This document shows, piece after piece, positions 26,334 to 36,384 of a stretch of DNA of 64,000 bases. The stretch lies in assembly GCA_964605235.1 (NCBI GenBank), contig CAZSBB010000018.1, positions 1 to 64,000 of the forward strand, given 5' to 3'. A program made the translations under genes and the position numbers. Below the pieces are notes generated by a model that made no database searches, was not told the DNA's origin, and saw nothing but the letters and a program-made list of their open reading frames with translations. The DNA comes from CAZSBB01 sp964605235 (GTDB lineage: Bacteria > Planctomycetota > Phycisphaerae > Phycisphaerales > Phycisphaeraceae). Every line of letters starts with the position of its first letter. The stretch's first letter is position 1.

Positions 26334-26903
26334 TCAACCGGCGCCGGCGAAGGTGCGTTCCACCTGGGCGCTCACCTCGTCGAGTTCTCCCGCCGGGAGG
26401 GCGCGCGTCGAGCCGGCGTCGTCGAGCACATGGTCGGCTTCCAACGGCACCCAGCTCTTGCACCCGCTGTAGCGCCAGTGCAGCTTGATGGTGCGCGGGG
26501 CTGGCAAACGCCACGCCCGCAGCGCCACCAGATACAACGGATTCTCGGGCTTGTAGCCAAAACGCATGTCGATCTGCTCGGCAGTCCAGCAGTGCAAGCC
26601 CTCAAGCTGATCGAAGGCTGCCCGGCTCGGCACGCGCCAGATGTGCGCCGCTTCCGCCCAGCCGGTGAAGGTCACTTCCGCAGGTTCCTCACGCACGACC
26701 ACGCGTTCCCGGTGCTCGGGCTTGATCATGTTCGGCTTCTGGTGCGCCCACGACGGATACAACGCGAACCTTTCATGCTCGAGCCGAAACACCCCCGGCC
26801 CGCCCCGCTCGTGGATGCCGCCCTTGCGCAGCAGCAGCGCCAGCTTCCCCTCCAGCAGCAGGTCGCAGACGATCGCCCATTCCTTCAAAGCTACGTCGAG
26901 CAT
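26334..26903 (-). CDS. DUF1802 family protein
   Basis: 189 aa. The start VALKEWAIVCDLLLEGKLAL followed by LLRKGGIHE, and then the FALYPSWAHQKPNMI block, match the DUF1802 pattern of bacterial proteins of unknown function. Probably cytosolic. Separated from the GH67-like gene by 50 bp and preceded by a repeat-filled gap. The ATG at 26903 is the natural start. Confidence 0.75.
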   Translation of the reverse strand: MLDVALKEWAIVCDLLLEGKLALLLRKGGIHERGGPGVFRLEHERFALYPSWAHQKPNMIKPEHRERVVVREEPAEVTFTGWAEAAHIWRVPSRAAFDQLEGLHCWTAEQIDMRFGYKPENPLYLVALRAWRLPAPRTIKLHWRYSGCKSWVPLEADHVLDDAGSTRALPAGELDEVSAQVERTFAGAG

Positions 26904-26936
26904 GAATCAGTCCTCACAATGATTTGTGCTTCTTCC

Positions 26937-27016
26937 TCCGTGGCTCCGTGTCTCTGTGCGAGACATCTGCTTCATCACGAGGAAGAATTCTCTCACGGAG
27001 ACACGGAGGCACGGAG
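26937..27016. repeat. CACAGAG-type inverted-repeat element, variant copy
   Basis: CTCCGTGGCTCCGTGTCTCT facing AGACACGGAGGCACGGAG, ~80 bp. It is a CACGGAG variant of the family at 2115, 12881 and 44475. Confidence 0.65.
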
Positions 27017-27032
27017 AAGCGTCATATGGGCA

Positions 27033-27098
27033 GGTCCGGGCTCGCTCGGACATCGAACACCCTGTGCGCGATCGTGTCCGGGCCAGCCCGGACCTACA
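27033..27098. repeat. GTCCGGGC inverted repeat pair
   Basis: GGTCCGGGCTCGCTCGGACA at 27033 faces TGTCCGGGCCAGCCCGGACC, which ends near 27093. Related units are at 53638 and inside the 249-bp array (e.g. 54149 and 54393). It sits 4 bp from the argS stop codon. Confidence 0.6.
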
Positions 27099-27101
27099 GC
27101 T

Positions 27102-28850
27102 TTACATGCGTTCGACGACTTCAATGCCCAGCAGCGCCAGCCCCTGCTTGAGCACCTGGGCGGTCAGCCGACACAGCTTCAGGCGCGTGCGGCGGGCGGT
27201 GTCATCACTGGCGGTCAGCACCGGGCATTGCTCGTAGAACTGGTGGTACGCGGCCGCGACCTCGTAGAGGTAGCCGCATAGCCGATGCGGTTCGAGCGTC
27301 TCGGCGACGGACGCCACCACGGTGGGCAGTTGCAGCAACCGCAGGGCGAGCGTTTTTTCCGCCGGCTCGGTGAGGGTCAGCGTCTGGCCATCGCCGGCGA
27401 GGGCGGCGCCGTCGATGCTGCCCTTGCGGAAGATCGACTGCACGCGCACGTAAGCATTCTGCAGGTACGGCGCGGTGTTGCCTTCCATCGCCAGCATGCG
27501 GTCCCAGTCGAACACATAGTCCTTGATGCGGTCGCTGGACAGGTCGGCATACTTGAGCGCTCCGATGCCCACGGCATGGGCGACCTGTTGCCGCTCTTCC
27601 GCGGTCAGCTCCGCTTCGCGGGCGTCGATGACCGCCTGAGCGCGGGCCTCGGCTTCGTTGATGAGATCAATCAGTTTGACGGTGCCGCCTTCGCGGGTCT
27701 TGAACGGCTTGCGGTCGCGGCCGAGCACGGTGCCGAAGGGCACGTGATCCAGCCGAACTGCTTCGGGCGCCCAGTTGGCGGTGCGCAGGGCCCAGAACAC
27801 CATGCGGAAGTGATCGGTCTGGCGGGAGTCGGTGACGTACACCAGCCGATCCGCCGCCAGTTGCTGGATGCGATACCGCGCGGCCGCGAGGTCCGTGGTG
27901 GCGTACAGGAACCCGCCGTCGGACTTCTGCACGATCATCGGCAGTGGATTGCCGTCGGCGTCGGCGAAGCCGGCGGGGAACACGACCTGCGCGCCCTGGC
28001 TCTCGCGCAGCAGCCCCGCCTCACGCAGCGCGGCAATCACGCCGGGCAGGTCATCGTTGTAAGCACTCTCGGCGCGGATGTCCTGATCGCTCAGCAGCAC
28101 GCCCAGCCGGTGGTACGCCTCGTTGAAGTGCGCGGTGGAAGCGTGGATCAGCGCCTGCCAGAGGGCGCGGGTCGGGGCGTCGCCGCGCTGCAGCAGCACC
28201 ACGCGCTGGCGGGCGCGCTGGGCGAAGTCGGGGTTGGAATCGTCCTTGCGTTTGCTTTCCTGGTAGAGCGCGTTGAGGTCGCTGATGGGATGGGGATGGC
28301 TGGGATCGAAACCGATTTCCACCAGATGCTCGATGAGCATGCCGAACTGCGTGCCCCAGTCGCCCAGGTGGTTCTGGCGGATGACGCGATGACCCAGGAA
28401 CTCCAGCACGCGCGCCAGGGCGTCGCCGATGATGGTCGAGCGCAGGTGGCCGACGTGCATTTCCTTGGCGACATTGGGGCCCGAGTAGTCGATCACCACG
28501 GTCTGGGGCGCGCTGGGGGGCACGCCCAGGCGCGGGTCGGTCAGGGCGAGGGTGACGGCACTGGCGACGGCGTCGGCGCGCAGGGTGATGTTGAGGAACC
28601 CCGGGCCGGCGATCTCCACCTTCTCCGCCAGGTCCTGCAGGTCGAGCTTTTCCACCAGCGCAGTCGCCACCTGACGCGGGTTCTGCCCCAGTTGCTTGGC
28701 GAGCGGCATGGCGCAATTGGCTTGAAAGTCGCCAAAGCGCGGATTGCCCGCCGGCTTGAGCAGCGGATCAGCGCCCGCCCCGGCATCGCCGAAGGCGGCG
28801 GTCAAAGCAGCGGCGAAACGTTCACTTAATTGTTGCAGCAGGTCCGGCAT
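27102..28850 (-). CDS. argS: Arginyl-tRNA synthetase
   Basis: 582 aa, usual length. Class I signature HVGH at 132-135 in NVAKEMHVGHLRST; DWGTQFGMLI; GRDRKPFKTREGGTV stands in for KMSKS as usual in ArgRS; the C-terminal anticodon-binding DALR domain carries NTAPYLQNAYVRVQSI. Charges tRNA-Arg; a tRNA-Arg(UCG) gene is at 46051. The ATG at 28850 begins the Arg_tRNA_synt_N-type domain. Divergent from the EF-hand protein gene. Confidence 0.95.
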   Translation of the reverse strand: MPDLLQQLSERFAAALTAAFGDAGAGADPLLKPAGNPRFGDFQANCAMPLAKQLGQNPRQVATALVEKLDLQDLAEKVEIAGPGFLNITLRADAVASAVTLALTDPRLGVPPSAPQTVVIDYSGPNVAKEMHVGHLRSTIIGDALARVLEFLGHRVIRQNHLGDWGTQFGMLIEHLVEIGFDPSHPHPISDLNALYQESKRKDDSNPDFAQRARQRVVLLQRGDAPTRALWQALIHASTAHFNEAYHRLGVLLSDQDIRAESAYNDDLPGVIAALREAGLLRESQGAQVVFPAGFADADGNPLPMIVQKSDGGFLYATTDLAAARYRIQQLAADRLVYVTDSRQTDHFRMVFWALRTANWAPEAVRLDHVPFGTVLGRDRKPFKTREGGTVKLIDLINEAEARAQAVIDAREAELTAEERQQVAHAVGIGALKYADLSSDRIKDYVFDWDRMLAMEGNTAPYLQNAYVRVQSIFRKGSIDGAALAGDGQTLTLTEPAEKTLALRLLQLPTVVASVAETLEPHRLCGYLYEVAAAYHQFYEQCPVLTASDDTARRTRLKLCRLTAQVLKQGLALLGIEVVERM

Positions 28851-28962
28851 GGTCGGCGAATGGTCGCGTGCGAACCGTGCGGCGTCAAGACGACGCGTTC
28901 ACCGCGGCATGAGCGCCGCCCAGGGATGGCGACCAGTGCAGTTTTCGCCATAATCAGTGCTC

Positions 28963-31161
28963 GTGAGTGCGACCGTGGACCAACCTGATGAACTGACCCC
29001 CGCCGGCCCGCCGCGGTTCACCCGCTTTGGGCGCTCGCATCATCTGCGGCTCGAGACGGTCAGCGACCTGAAACAGGCGCTGCAACTGGATGAAGCCCTG
29101 TGGGTCGCCACCAGTTGCCCGCTGAACACGCTCAACTGCGATCCGGTGTTTCTGGCGCTGCTCGACACCGACCGCAACGGGCGGTTGCAGGTGTCGGAGG
29201 TGCGCGAGGCGCTGCGCTGGACGCTGGCGGTGCTCGCCGACCCGCAGGGTTTGCTCGATAAAAACGACGCCCTGGTGCTCAACGCCATCAACCTGAGCCA
29301 TCCCGATGGTCAGCGCATCAGCGCCGCGGCGCGCAAGATGCTGGATCGACTCGAAGCGGGCGACTTCACCCGCATCACCCTGGCGCAGGTGCGGCGCATC
29401 AAGCAGCAGGTCGAAAGCGCGTCGGTCAGCGAAGCGGGCGTGGTGCTGCCCGAAGCGGCGGACGACCCGGAATTGCATGACTTCCTGGCGGCAATCGTCA
29501 CCGCCACCGGCGGAGCGCCGCATCCGGTCGGACAGCGCGGCGTCACCGCGGCGCTGCTCGACCAGTTCCGCACCCAGGCGGAAAAAATGCTGGCGTGGCG
29601 CGCGGCGGGACGCCTGCCCGCCGACCAGCTCACCACCGCCATTCAACCCTTGGGCGACGCCACCACCGCCGCCGCCGCTGCCGTGCGCGACGTGGCGGCG
29701 GTGCTCGACGCCTACTTCGCCCAGTGCCGGGCGGTGGCGCTCGACGGAGCCTTGCTGGGCCGCATCACCCCCCACGCCGGCGTGCTGGCGCAACTGGACT
29801 GGACCAACCCGCAGGCGATTGAAGCCATGCTGCGCAGCGCCCCGCCGGCTCCGCCGCGCCCCGCCCAGACACTGCCGCTGGACCCGTCCCAGCTCAACCC
29901 CGCCTACCGCACCGCCATCGCAGCGCTGCACCAGCAGGCGCTCATTCCCCTGCTGGGCGACATCGGCTCCGAGCTGTCCGTTGGGCAATGGCGCGAGCTG
30001 CGCGCCAAGCTGTCCGCCCATGAGCAATGGCGCGCCAGCAAGCCGGGCGCTGCGCTCGATGGCTATGCCGATGACGCCCTGCAACGCTGGCTGGACCCTT
30101 CGCTGGCGGCGCGCACCGCGGCTTTGCTCGAACGCAGCCACGATACTGCTTTTGTGCTCGACAATGTGCGCCTGACCGAAAAACTGGTGCTGTACCAGCA
30201 GTTGCTGCTGGACCTGCTCAACAACTTCGTCAGCTTTCCCGACTTGTTCCAGCCGCGGCGGCGAGCGCTGTTTGAACTGGGCACGCTGGTGATGGACGGC
30301 CGGCGCTTCAACCTCGCGGTGCCGGTGGAGAATCGCGCCGAGCATGCCGCCATCGCCCGCACCGGCTCGATGTGCGTGCTGTACATCGAACTGACCGGCC
30401 CCCAGGCCGCCGGCAAACGCGAGGCGGCGGTGCCCGTGACCGCCGGGGGCATCGGCAACCTCACCGTGGGCAAGCGCGGCGTGTTCCTCACCCTCACCGG
30501 GGAGCTCCTCGACGCCCGCGTGGTGCAGATCATCGACAACCCCATCAGCCTGCGCGAAGCCGTGTGGGCGCCGTTCAAACGCCTGGGCGCGGTCATCACC
30601 GGCAAGATCGAATCCATGACCAGCAGCGCCGAGAAGCAACTCGACACCACGGGCGCCAAAGCGTTCGACCAGATGGCGACGCTCAACGCGGCCCCGACCA
30701 CGCCGACCACGGCAGCGCCGGCGACCGCTGCGGCGGGCGCACCGGCGGGGGCGTGGCGTCCCGGCGCCGGCGGGTTGCTGGCGGGCGGCGGCATCGCCAT
30801 CGCGGCGCTGGGTTCGGCGACGGCGTACATCGCGCGCACGGTCGAGGCCCTCACCCAATGGCACAACCTGGTGCTGGTGATCCTGGCGGCAGTGCTGGCG
30901 GTGCTGGCGCCGACGACGCTGGTGGCGTGGCTCAAACTGCGGCGGCGGGATTTGAGCGTCATCCTCGAAGGCGCCGGCTGGGCGATCAACGCGCAGATGC
31001 GTCTCACCAGCGCGCAGTCGCGTTACTTCACCCAGCGACCGCCCTTCCCTGCCGGCGCGCAAGGGGTGTGGCGCTTGCGTTGGGCGCATCTGCTGTGGCT
31101 GCTGCTGGGGGTGGGCTTGCCAGCACTGTGGGTCATGTGGCTGCTGGGCCTTGGGTACTAA
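28963..31161 (+). CDS. Large membrane protein with an EF-hand, unknown function
   Basis: 732 aa. A single canonical EF-hand loop lies at 68-79 (D68-T-D70-R-N72-G-R74 ... E79), so Ca2+ binding is likely. There is a long helical, mostly soluble middle. Three hydrophobic segments lie near the end (~600-625, 635-657, 709-732), with an Ala/Pro/Thr linker before them. I do not recognise a family. CATAAT at 28949-28954 is 8 nt before GTG 28963, favouring that start as leaderless; GTG 28957, two codons earlier, is possible. Followed by the chemotaxis-like signalling cluster. Confidence 0.7.
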   Translation: MSATVDQPDELTPAGPPRFTRFGRSHHLRLETVSDLKQALQLDEALWVATSCPLNTLNCDPVFLALLDTDRNGRLQVSEVREALRWTLAVLADPQGLLDKNDALVLNAINLSHPDGQRISAAARKMLDRLEAGDFTRITLAQVRRIKQQVESASVSEAGVVLPEAADDPELHDFLAAIVTATGGAPHPVGQRGVTAALLDQFRTQAEKMLAWRAAGRLPADQLTTAIQPLGDATTAAAAAVRDVAAVLDAYFAQCRAVALDGALLGRITPHAGVLAQLDWTNPQAIEAMLRSAPPAPPRPAQTLPLDPSQLNPAYRTAIAALHQQALIPLLGDIGSELSVGQWRELRAKLSAHEQWRASKPGAALDGYADDALQRWLDPSLAARTAALLERSHDTAFVLDNVRLTEKLVLYQQLLLDLLNNFVSFPDLFQPRRRALFELGTLVMDGRRFNLAVPVENRAEHAAIARTGSMCVLYIELTGPQAAGKREAAVPVTAGGIGNLTVGKRGVFLTLTGELLDARVVQIIDNPISLREAVWAPFKRLGAVITGKIESMTSSAEKQLDTTGAKAFDQMATLNAAPTTPTTAAPATAAAGAPAGAWRPGAGGLLAGGGIAIAALGSATAYIARTVEALTQWHNLVLVILAAVLAVLAPTTLVAWLKLRRRDLSVILEGAGWAINAQMRLTSAQSRYFTQRPPFPAGAQGVWRLRWAHLLWLLLGVGLPALWVMWLLGLGY

Positions 31162-31253
31162 GCCGACCTGGCCAGAGGCCATCCAACAGATATCTGCGTC
31201 GGAATTAACCTGATACTTTTATATATGCCGATTACAGCGGTTTTTTACGCATC

Positions 31254-34200
31254 ATGCGCCAGCGCGCGGATTTGCCCAGTAGAATCAGCAGCATGTCTCA
31301 GACGGGTCAGCTCCATTCCGATGCGGGCGCGCATGACATGAACAATGGCGGGGGCAAACCCACCTATGTGGTCGGCGTGGGCGCGTCGGCGGGGGGCTTG
31401 GAGCCTCTGGAACGCTTCTTTGAGAGCATGCCGCCGACCACGGGCATGGCGTTTGTGGTGGTGCAGCATCTGTCGCCCAGTTTTCGCAGCGTGATGGATG
31501 AGTTGCTGCGGCGGCGAACGCGCATGGCGGTGGAGCAGGCGGAGAACGGCGCCCCGGTAGTCGCCAATCGCGTGTACCTGATTCCGCCGCGCATGGAGAT
31601 GACGCTGCGCGAAGGTCGGCTGTGGCTCAGCGAGCAACAGCGCGAAGCCACCCCGCCGCTGCCGATCGACCTGTTCTTCCGTTCGCTGGCGAAGGACGCC
31701 AAAGAGCGGGCGGTGGCGATCATCCTCTCGGGCACCGGCAGCGATGGTTCGCGCGGGCTCAAGGCGGTGCGCGAGGCGGGCGGCTTGACCATCGCTCAGG
31801 ACCATGAGACCGCCAAGTTCGACGGCATGCCGCGGGCGGCGCAGGACACCGGCTGCGTGGACGCCACGCTGGCGCCGGAGGACATGCCCGATCTGCTGCT
31901 GACTTACCAGCGCGATCCGCAAGGCCTGCGGCAACGGCTCAGCTCCATGCAGGAGGAAGTGACCGAGGAACTCGAACAGATTCTGCGGCTGCTGCGGCAG
32001 GCGCATGACATCGACTTCTCGCAGTACAAGCCTTCGACCGTGCAACGCCGCATCCAGCGCCGCATCCAGATCATGCACGAGCTGAGCCTGAGCGACTACG
32101 CCAAACGGCTGGCGAACGATCAGGCGGAACTGAATCGGCTGTACAAGGATCTGCTCATCGGGGTCACGCGCTTTTTCCGCGACCGCGAAGCCTTCCAGCG
32201 CCTCGAGCAACTGGGGCTGCCCGCCGTGTTCGAAGCGGTCGCCGACGGGCAGCATGAAATCCGCGCCTGGGTGGCGGCGTGCGGCACCGGCGAAGAGGCG
32301 TACTCGGTGGCGATCCTGCTGCACGAGTACGCTCAGATGCAGAAGGAGCCGCCGCAGGTGCGGGTGTTCGCCACCGACGCCCACCGCGCCTCGCTGGATT
32401 TCGCCAGTGCCGGGCGTTACAGCCGCGAAGCGCTGGCGGAAGTGGCGCCCCAGCGGCTGGCGCGGTACTTCATCGCCCAGGATGAAGGCTATCAGGTGGC
32501 GCCGCTGCTGCGGCAGACGGTCACCTTCGCCCAGCAGAACCTGCTGCGCGACGCGCCGTTCTCGCGCATCGATCTGGTCACCTGCCGCAACATGCTGATT
32601 TACCTGCGGCAGCCGGCGCAGCAACAGGTGCTGAGCATGCTGCACTTTGCGCTGCGGCCCGGGGGCGTGCTGCTGCTGGGTCCGAGCGAAACGCCGGGGA
32701 ACACCGAAGGCGAATTCACCATTCTCGATCAGCACTGGCGGCTGTACCGCAAACGGCGCGGCGCCACCATGCTGCGCGGGACGCGCCAGGTGCTGCCGCC
32801 GCCGCGGCGTCAGCAGGCGACGGCGATCGGGCCGGTGCGGGGGACGGACCTGCTGGCGCCGGTGCCCGAGTCGCGGTTGTTGCGGGCGTATGACGCGCTT
32901 TTGGCGCGCTACGCGCCGCCGGCGGTGCTGGTGGACGACCATCACCTGCTGGTGCATGTGTTCGGCAGCGCCCGCGAATGGCTGCACCCGCCCGCGGGCC
33001 GGACCAATCTGGACATCGTGGAAATGGTCAGTTCCACGCTGCGCGCCCCGCTGGCGGCCGCCTTGCTGCGCGCCCAGCGCGAGGGCGAGCCGGTGCGTTT
33101 CCGCCGGGTGCCGGTGGAAGTGGATGGCGCCGAGCACGAGTTCGAATTGACGGTCACGCCCATCGCCGGCGCCAGCGGTGAAACCAGTTATCTGCTGGTG
33201 ACCATGCTGGACCAGGCGCGGGAAAACCAGGCCGTGGTGGTCCAACCCAACCCGCTGGTGGGGCAGGACGCGCCGGCGCCGCTCTCGGCGGAGGACTTCG
33301 ACGCGCTGGCGGCGGCGAGCCAGAAAATCCAGAGCATGGAGATGGAGCTGCGCGAAGCGCGGGAGAACCTGCAGGTCACCGCCGAGGAAATGCAGACCTC
33401 CAACGAGGAACTCAACGCCACCAACGAGGAACTGATCGCCTCCAACGAGGAACTGCAGTCCACCAATGAGGAACTGCACTCGGTCAACGAAGAGCTCTAC
33501 ACCGTCAACAGCGAGTACCAGCGCAAAATCACCGAGCTGACGGAACTGAGCGCGGACATGCAGCACCTGCTGGCGAGCACCGACATCGCGGTGGTCTTCC
33601 TGGACCGCAGCCTGTGCATCCGCCGCTTCACCCCGGCGGTCACCCGCCATTTCAAGCTGCGCGCCAGCGACCTGGAGCGGCCGCTGGGCGACATCACCCA
33701 CAGCCTGGAATACCCGCACCTGCTGCCAAACTGCCGGCAGGTGCTCGACGGCGGCGCGGCGGTCGAAGAGGAAATCGGCACCCAGAACGGCGCTCGCCTG
33801 CTGCTGCGCGTGCTGCCCTACCACAGCAACACCGAAACCATCGCCGGCGTGGTGCTGACGCTGGTGGACCTGACCCAGCTCAAGCGCGCCGAGGCCCGGC
33901 TCAACGCCAGCATCGAGCGCTTCAACGCCTTCATGGACCACCTGCCCATGCCCTGCTGGGTGCGCGACAGCAACGGCGCCTACAGCTTCGTCAACCTCGC
34001 CTACCAGCGCCTGATGGGCATGGACGGTTCGGTGTGCCCCGGGGGCGAGCGGCCCGAGAAACTGGTGCCCCCCGCCGCGATGGAGGCGCTGCATGGCCAG
34101 GAAATGGAAGACGGCGGGGACACCGAGCGCCAGGGCCTGATCGAAGTCACCCTGCCCGCGGGGCAGTTGTCGCTGATGATCACCCGCTTCCGCTTCACCG

Positions 34201-35021
34201 ACGCCCAGGGCCATCAGATGTACGCCGGTCTGGCGCTGGATGTGACCGAACAACGCAGCGCCCAGAAACTGCTGGCGGCGCTCAACAGCGAACTGGCGAC
34301 CAACAATGAGGAACTGGAAGAGCGCAACCAGGAACTCGACCAGTTCGCCCACGCCGCGTCGCACGATCTGCGTTCGCCCCTGCGGACCATCCTGGGGTTC
34401 TCCGGCGTGCTGCGCGAACAGGGCCTGCCCGACGCCCAGGCGCTCGACGCGCTCAACCGCATCGAAGGCGCCGCCCGCCGCATGAGCATCCTGGTCGAGT
34501 CCCTGCTCACCTACGCCAGCTATGGCCGCGCCACCGTGCGGCAGGAAAAGGTCGATCTGAACCAGTGCCTCCGGCAGGTGCTGGCGGACCTGAATCAGGA
34601 CATCGAAGCCGCGGGCGCCACCTTCGACGTCACCCCGCTGCCGACCGTCCGCGGGGACCCGGCGATGGTGACGCAGACGCTCCAGAACCTGGTCAGCAAC
34701 GCCATCCGTTACCATCGCCCCGACGTGCCGCCGCACGTGCGCATCAGCTCCACCCCCAACCATGGGCAAGTGGTGGTGCAGGTGTCGGACAACGGCACGG
34801 GCATCGAAGCGCGGCAGCTGCATCTGGTCTTTGAGCCGTTCCAGCGCCTGCACTCGGGCGAACGCGCCCGCGGCGCCGGCATCGGACTGGCGATCTGCCG
34901 CCGGGCCGTCGAACGGCTGGGGGGGCGCATCTGGGTCGAATCCCGAGTCAATGAGGGTTCCACTTTCTTTGTCGCTTTGCCGGCGATGGGAGCAGGCGAT
35001 GGTGCAAACGACAACCAGTAA
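31254..35021 (+). CDS. CheB-CheR-PAS hybrid histidine kinase
   Basis: 1255 aa, predicted soluble. Domains: CheB methylesterase (~35-215; GVGASAGGLE, VVVQHLSP, ILSGTGSDGS hold the Ser-His-Asp set); CheR methyltransferase (~235-495; VAACGTGEEAYS, VTCRNMLIYL); a long coiled coil (~685-770) with NEEL repeats; a PAS domain (~770-880); another PAS (~885-1015); HisKA with H1037 in HAASHDLRSP; HATPase with NLVSNAIRY, DNGTGIE and GAGIGLAICRR. Such hybrids feed receptor methylation signals or their own sensing into phosphotransfer. The start is uncertain: ATGs at 31254, 31293 and 31338 all precede the CheB domain. Its end overlaps the next response regulator gene by 23 bp. Confidence 0.92.
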   Translation: MRQRADLPSRISSMSQTGQLHSDAGAHDMNNGGGKPTYVVGVGASAGGLEPLERFFESMPPTTGMAFVVVQHLSPSFRSVMDELLRRRTRMAVEQAENGAPVVANRVYLIPPRMEMTLREGRLWLSEQQREATPPLPIDLFFRSLAKDAKERAVAIILSGTGSDGSRGLKAVREAGGLTIAQDHETAKFDGMPRAAQDTGCVDATLAPEDMPDLLLTYQRDPQGLRQRLSSMQEEVTEELEQILRLLRQAHDIDFSQYKPSTVQRRIQRRIQIMHELSLSDYAKRLANDQAELNRLYKDLLIGVTRFFRDREAFQRLEQLGLPAVFEAVADGQHEIRAWVAACGTGEEAYSVAILLHEYAQMQKEPPQVRVFATDAHRASLDFASAGRYSREALAEVAPQRLARYFIAQDEGYQVAPLLRQTVTFAQQNLLRDAPFSRIDLVTCRNMLIYLRQPAQQQVLSMLHFALRPGGVLLLGPSETPGNTEGEFTILDQHWRLYRKRRGATMLRGTRQVLPPPRRQQATAIGPVRGTDLLAPVPESRLLRAYDALLARYAPPAVLVDDHHLLVHVFGSAREWLHPPAGRTNLDIVEMVSSTLRAPLAAALLRAQREGEPVRFRRVPVEVDGAEHEFELTVTPIAGASGETSYLLVTMLDQARENQAVVVQPNPLVGQDAPAPLSAEDFDALAAASQKIQSMEMELREARENLQVTAEEMQTSNEELNATNEELIASNEELQSTNEELHSVNEELYTVNSEYQRKITELTELSADMQHLLASTDIAVVFLDRSLCIRRFTPAVTRHFKLRASDLERPLGDITHSLEYPHLLPNCRQVLDGGAAVEEEIGTQNGARLLLRVLPYHSNTETIAGVVLTLVDLTQLKRAEARLNASIERFNAFMDHLPMPCWVRDSNGAYSFVNLAYQRLMGMDGSVCPGGERPEKLVPPAAMEALHGQEMEDGGDTERQGLIEVTLPAGQLSLMITRFRFTDAQGHQMYAGLALDVTEQRSAQKLLAALNSELATNNEELEERNQELDQFAHAASHDLRSPLRTILGFSGVLREQGLPDAQALDALNRIEGAARRMSILVESLLTYASYGRATVRQEKVDLNQCLRQVLADLNQDIEAAGATFDVTPLPTVRGDPAMVTQTLQNLVSNAIRYHRPDVPPHVRISSTPNHGQVVVQVSDNGTGIEARQLHLVFEPFQRLHSGERARGAGIGLAICRRAVERLGGRIWVESRVNEGSTFFVALPAMGAGDGANDNQ

Positions 35022-35511
35022 GTCAACCGCAGGACCCGTGGTGCTGCTGGTGGAGGACAACCCGGACGACCAGGAACTGATCCGCCTGGCAAACCGCCAC
35101 CTGGGTGAACCCTGTTCCCTGGCAGTGGTGGAAGACGGCGTGGCGGCACTGGCGTACCTCGACGAAGTGGGCCGCGACGATCAAACCGATCACCCGCGCC
35201 CTTCGCTGGTGCTGCTGGACCTGGCGCTGCCGCGCATGAATGGCAAGGAAGTGCTCCAGGCGCTGCGCAGCAACCCGCGCTGGTCCCGGTTGCCGGTGGT
35301 CGTCTTCAGCACCTCCACCGCGCCCTGGGATGTGGACGCCTGCTACGCCCTGCACTGCAATTCGTATGTGGTCAAGCCGTTCGACGCCTCCGGGCTGCGG
35401 CAGACGCTCGACCACCTGTTCCGCTACTGGTTCGGCTGCTCGCGCCTGCCCGACGCGGTGGGTCATCAGGACCACGGCCCGAATGCCTCGGCTGCCATTC
35501 CCTCGAACTAG
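34999..35511 (+). CDS. Single-domain response regulator (Rcp1-like)
   Basis: 170 aa. Receiver domain: LLVEDNPDDQ acidic pocket, phospho-acceptor D74 in LLDLALPRMNG, VVFSTS switch Thr/Ser and SYVVKPFD lysine. The NPDDQEL start is typical of regulators paired with phytochrome-like or CheBR-type kinases. It starts inside the kinase gene (23-bp overlap) with GGAG upstream, so translation is coupled and it is the likely phosphotransfer partner. No output domain; the last ~25 residues are unconserved. Confidence 0.9.
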   Translation: MVQTTTSKSTAGPVVLLVEDNPDDQELIRLANRHLGEPCSLAVVEDGVAALAYLDEVGRDDQTDHPRPSLVLLDLALPRMNGKEVLQALRSNPRWSRLPVVVFSTSTAPWDVDACYALHCNSYVVKPFDASGLRQTLDHLFRYWFGCSRLPDAVGHQDHGPNASAAIPSN

Positions 35512-35697
35512 GCGCAGTTCAGGCGGCGAAAGGTGAACAGAAATCGCTTGCAAACTTGATATTCGGCGATTACAAACTGATGCGTGGGTGTGAACGTTGC
35601 AGGTGTGCGTCATCGGCGCACACCGTTGAGCAGATAGATGTGGGGTTGAGGAAACGTGAGTGCGTCGTTGCGTCGGGGGTTGGGTTCGGAGAAAGCC

Positions 35698-36384
35698 ATG
35701 GTCATGCCCGCCGTCCTGCAGACTTTAGTGCTGGAAGACGACGACGATCACGCCCTGTTGCTGGAAAAGCGTCTCCAGCGGGTGTCCGATCTGCATTTTG
35801 CCGTAACGCATTGCCGATCCAGCACGGCGGCGCGGGCTGCGCTGCGCCGCTCCTCGTTCGATGTGATCTTCGTGGATTACTGGCTGGGGGCGGAAACCAG
35901 CGAAGCGTTTCTCGAAGAGCTCAATGAGTCGGAACGCGGCACGCCGGTGATCGTCACCACCTGCGCCGGCGATGAGTACGTCGCGGCGGCGGTGACCCGG
36001 GCGGGCGCGCATCGCTATCTGCGCAAACAGGACCTGGATACCCCCCTGCTGGATGAAGCGCTGCGGCAGGCATTGCGCGACAGCCAGCGCCAGGTGTCCG
36101 TGCAGCAGCATCGGCACGATGCGGTGCAGCGGCTGGCGCGGCTAACCCCCCGCGAGCGCGAAATCGCCAATCTCATCGGTCAGGGCCTGCTGTCCAAGCA
36201 GATCGCCCACCAGCTCGGTTGCTCGCTGGGCACCGTCAACCTGCACCGCAGCCATGTGATGACCAAGCTCGAAGCCCAGTCGGTCGCGGACGTGGTGCGC
36301 CTGGTGCTGCTGGCGAAAGGTTCCGTGGACGGCTCGCTGCCGGAAGCCAACCCCAACCCGTCCAATGACGCCGACGCGGAATAA
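35698..36384 (+). CDS. NarL/LuxR-type response regulator
   Basis: 228 aa. Receiver domain with LEDDDDH acidic residues and D60 in FVDYWLG, then a linker and a LuxR-type helix-turn-helix at ~147-205 (LTPREREIANLIGQGLLSKQ, LGCSLGTVNLHRSHVMTKL). The YLRKQDL segment contains the conserved Lys. A DNA-binding output for the upstream kinase is likely. ATG 35698 has GGAG 6 nt upstream; the GTG at 35656 has a site too close to it. A 186-bp gap separates it from the preceding regulator. Confidence 0.88.
   Translation: MVMPAVLQTLVLEDDDDHALLLEKRLQRVSDLHFAVTHCRSSTAARAALRRSSFDVIFVDYWLGAETSEAFLEELNESERGTPVIVTTCAGDEYVAAAVTRAGAHRYLRKQDLDTPLLDEALRQALRDSQRQVSVQQHRHDAVQRLARLTPREREIANLIGQGLLSKQIAHQLGCSLGTVNLHRSHVMTKLEAQSVADVVRLVLLAKGSVDGSLPEANPNPSNDADAE

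Noticed and set aside
28954..31182. 742-codon minus-strand ORF opposite the EF-hand protein
   Set aside because: Composition is typical of a reverse shadow (many H, R, Q, G); the plus strand has an EF-hand and TM segments.
31245..35060. 1271-codon minus-strand ORF opposite the CheB-CheR-kinase gene
   Set aside because: His/Arg/Gln-rich shadow; the plus strand encodes clear enzyme motifs throughout.
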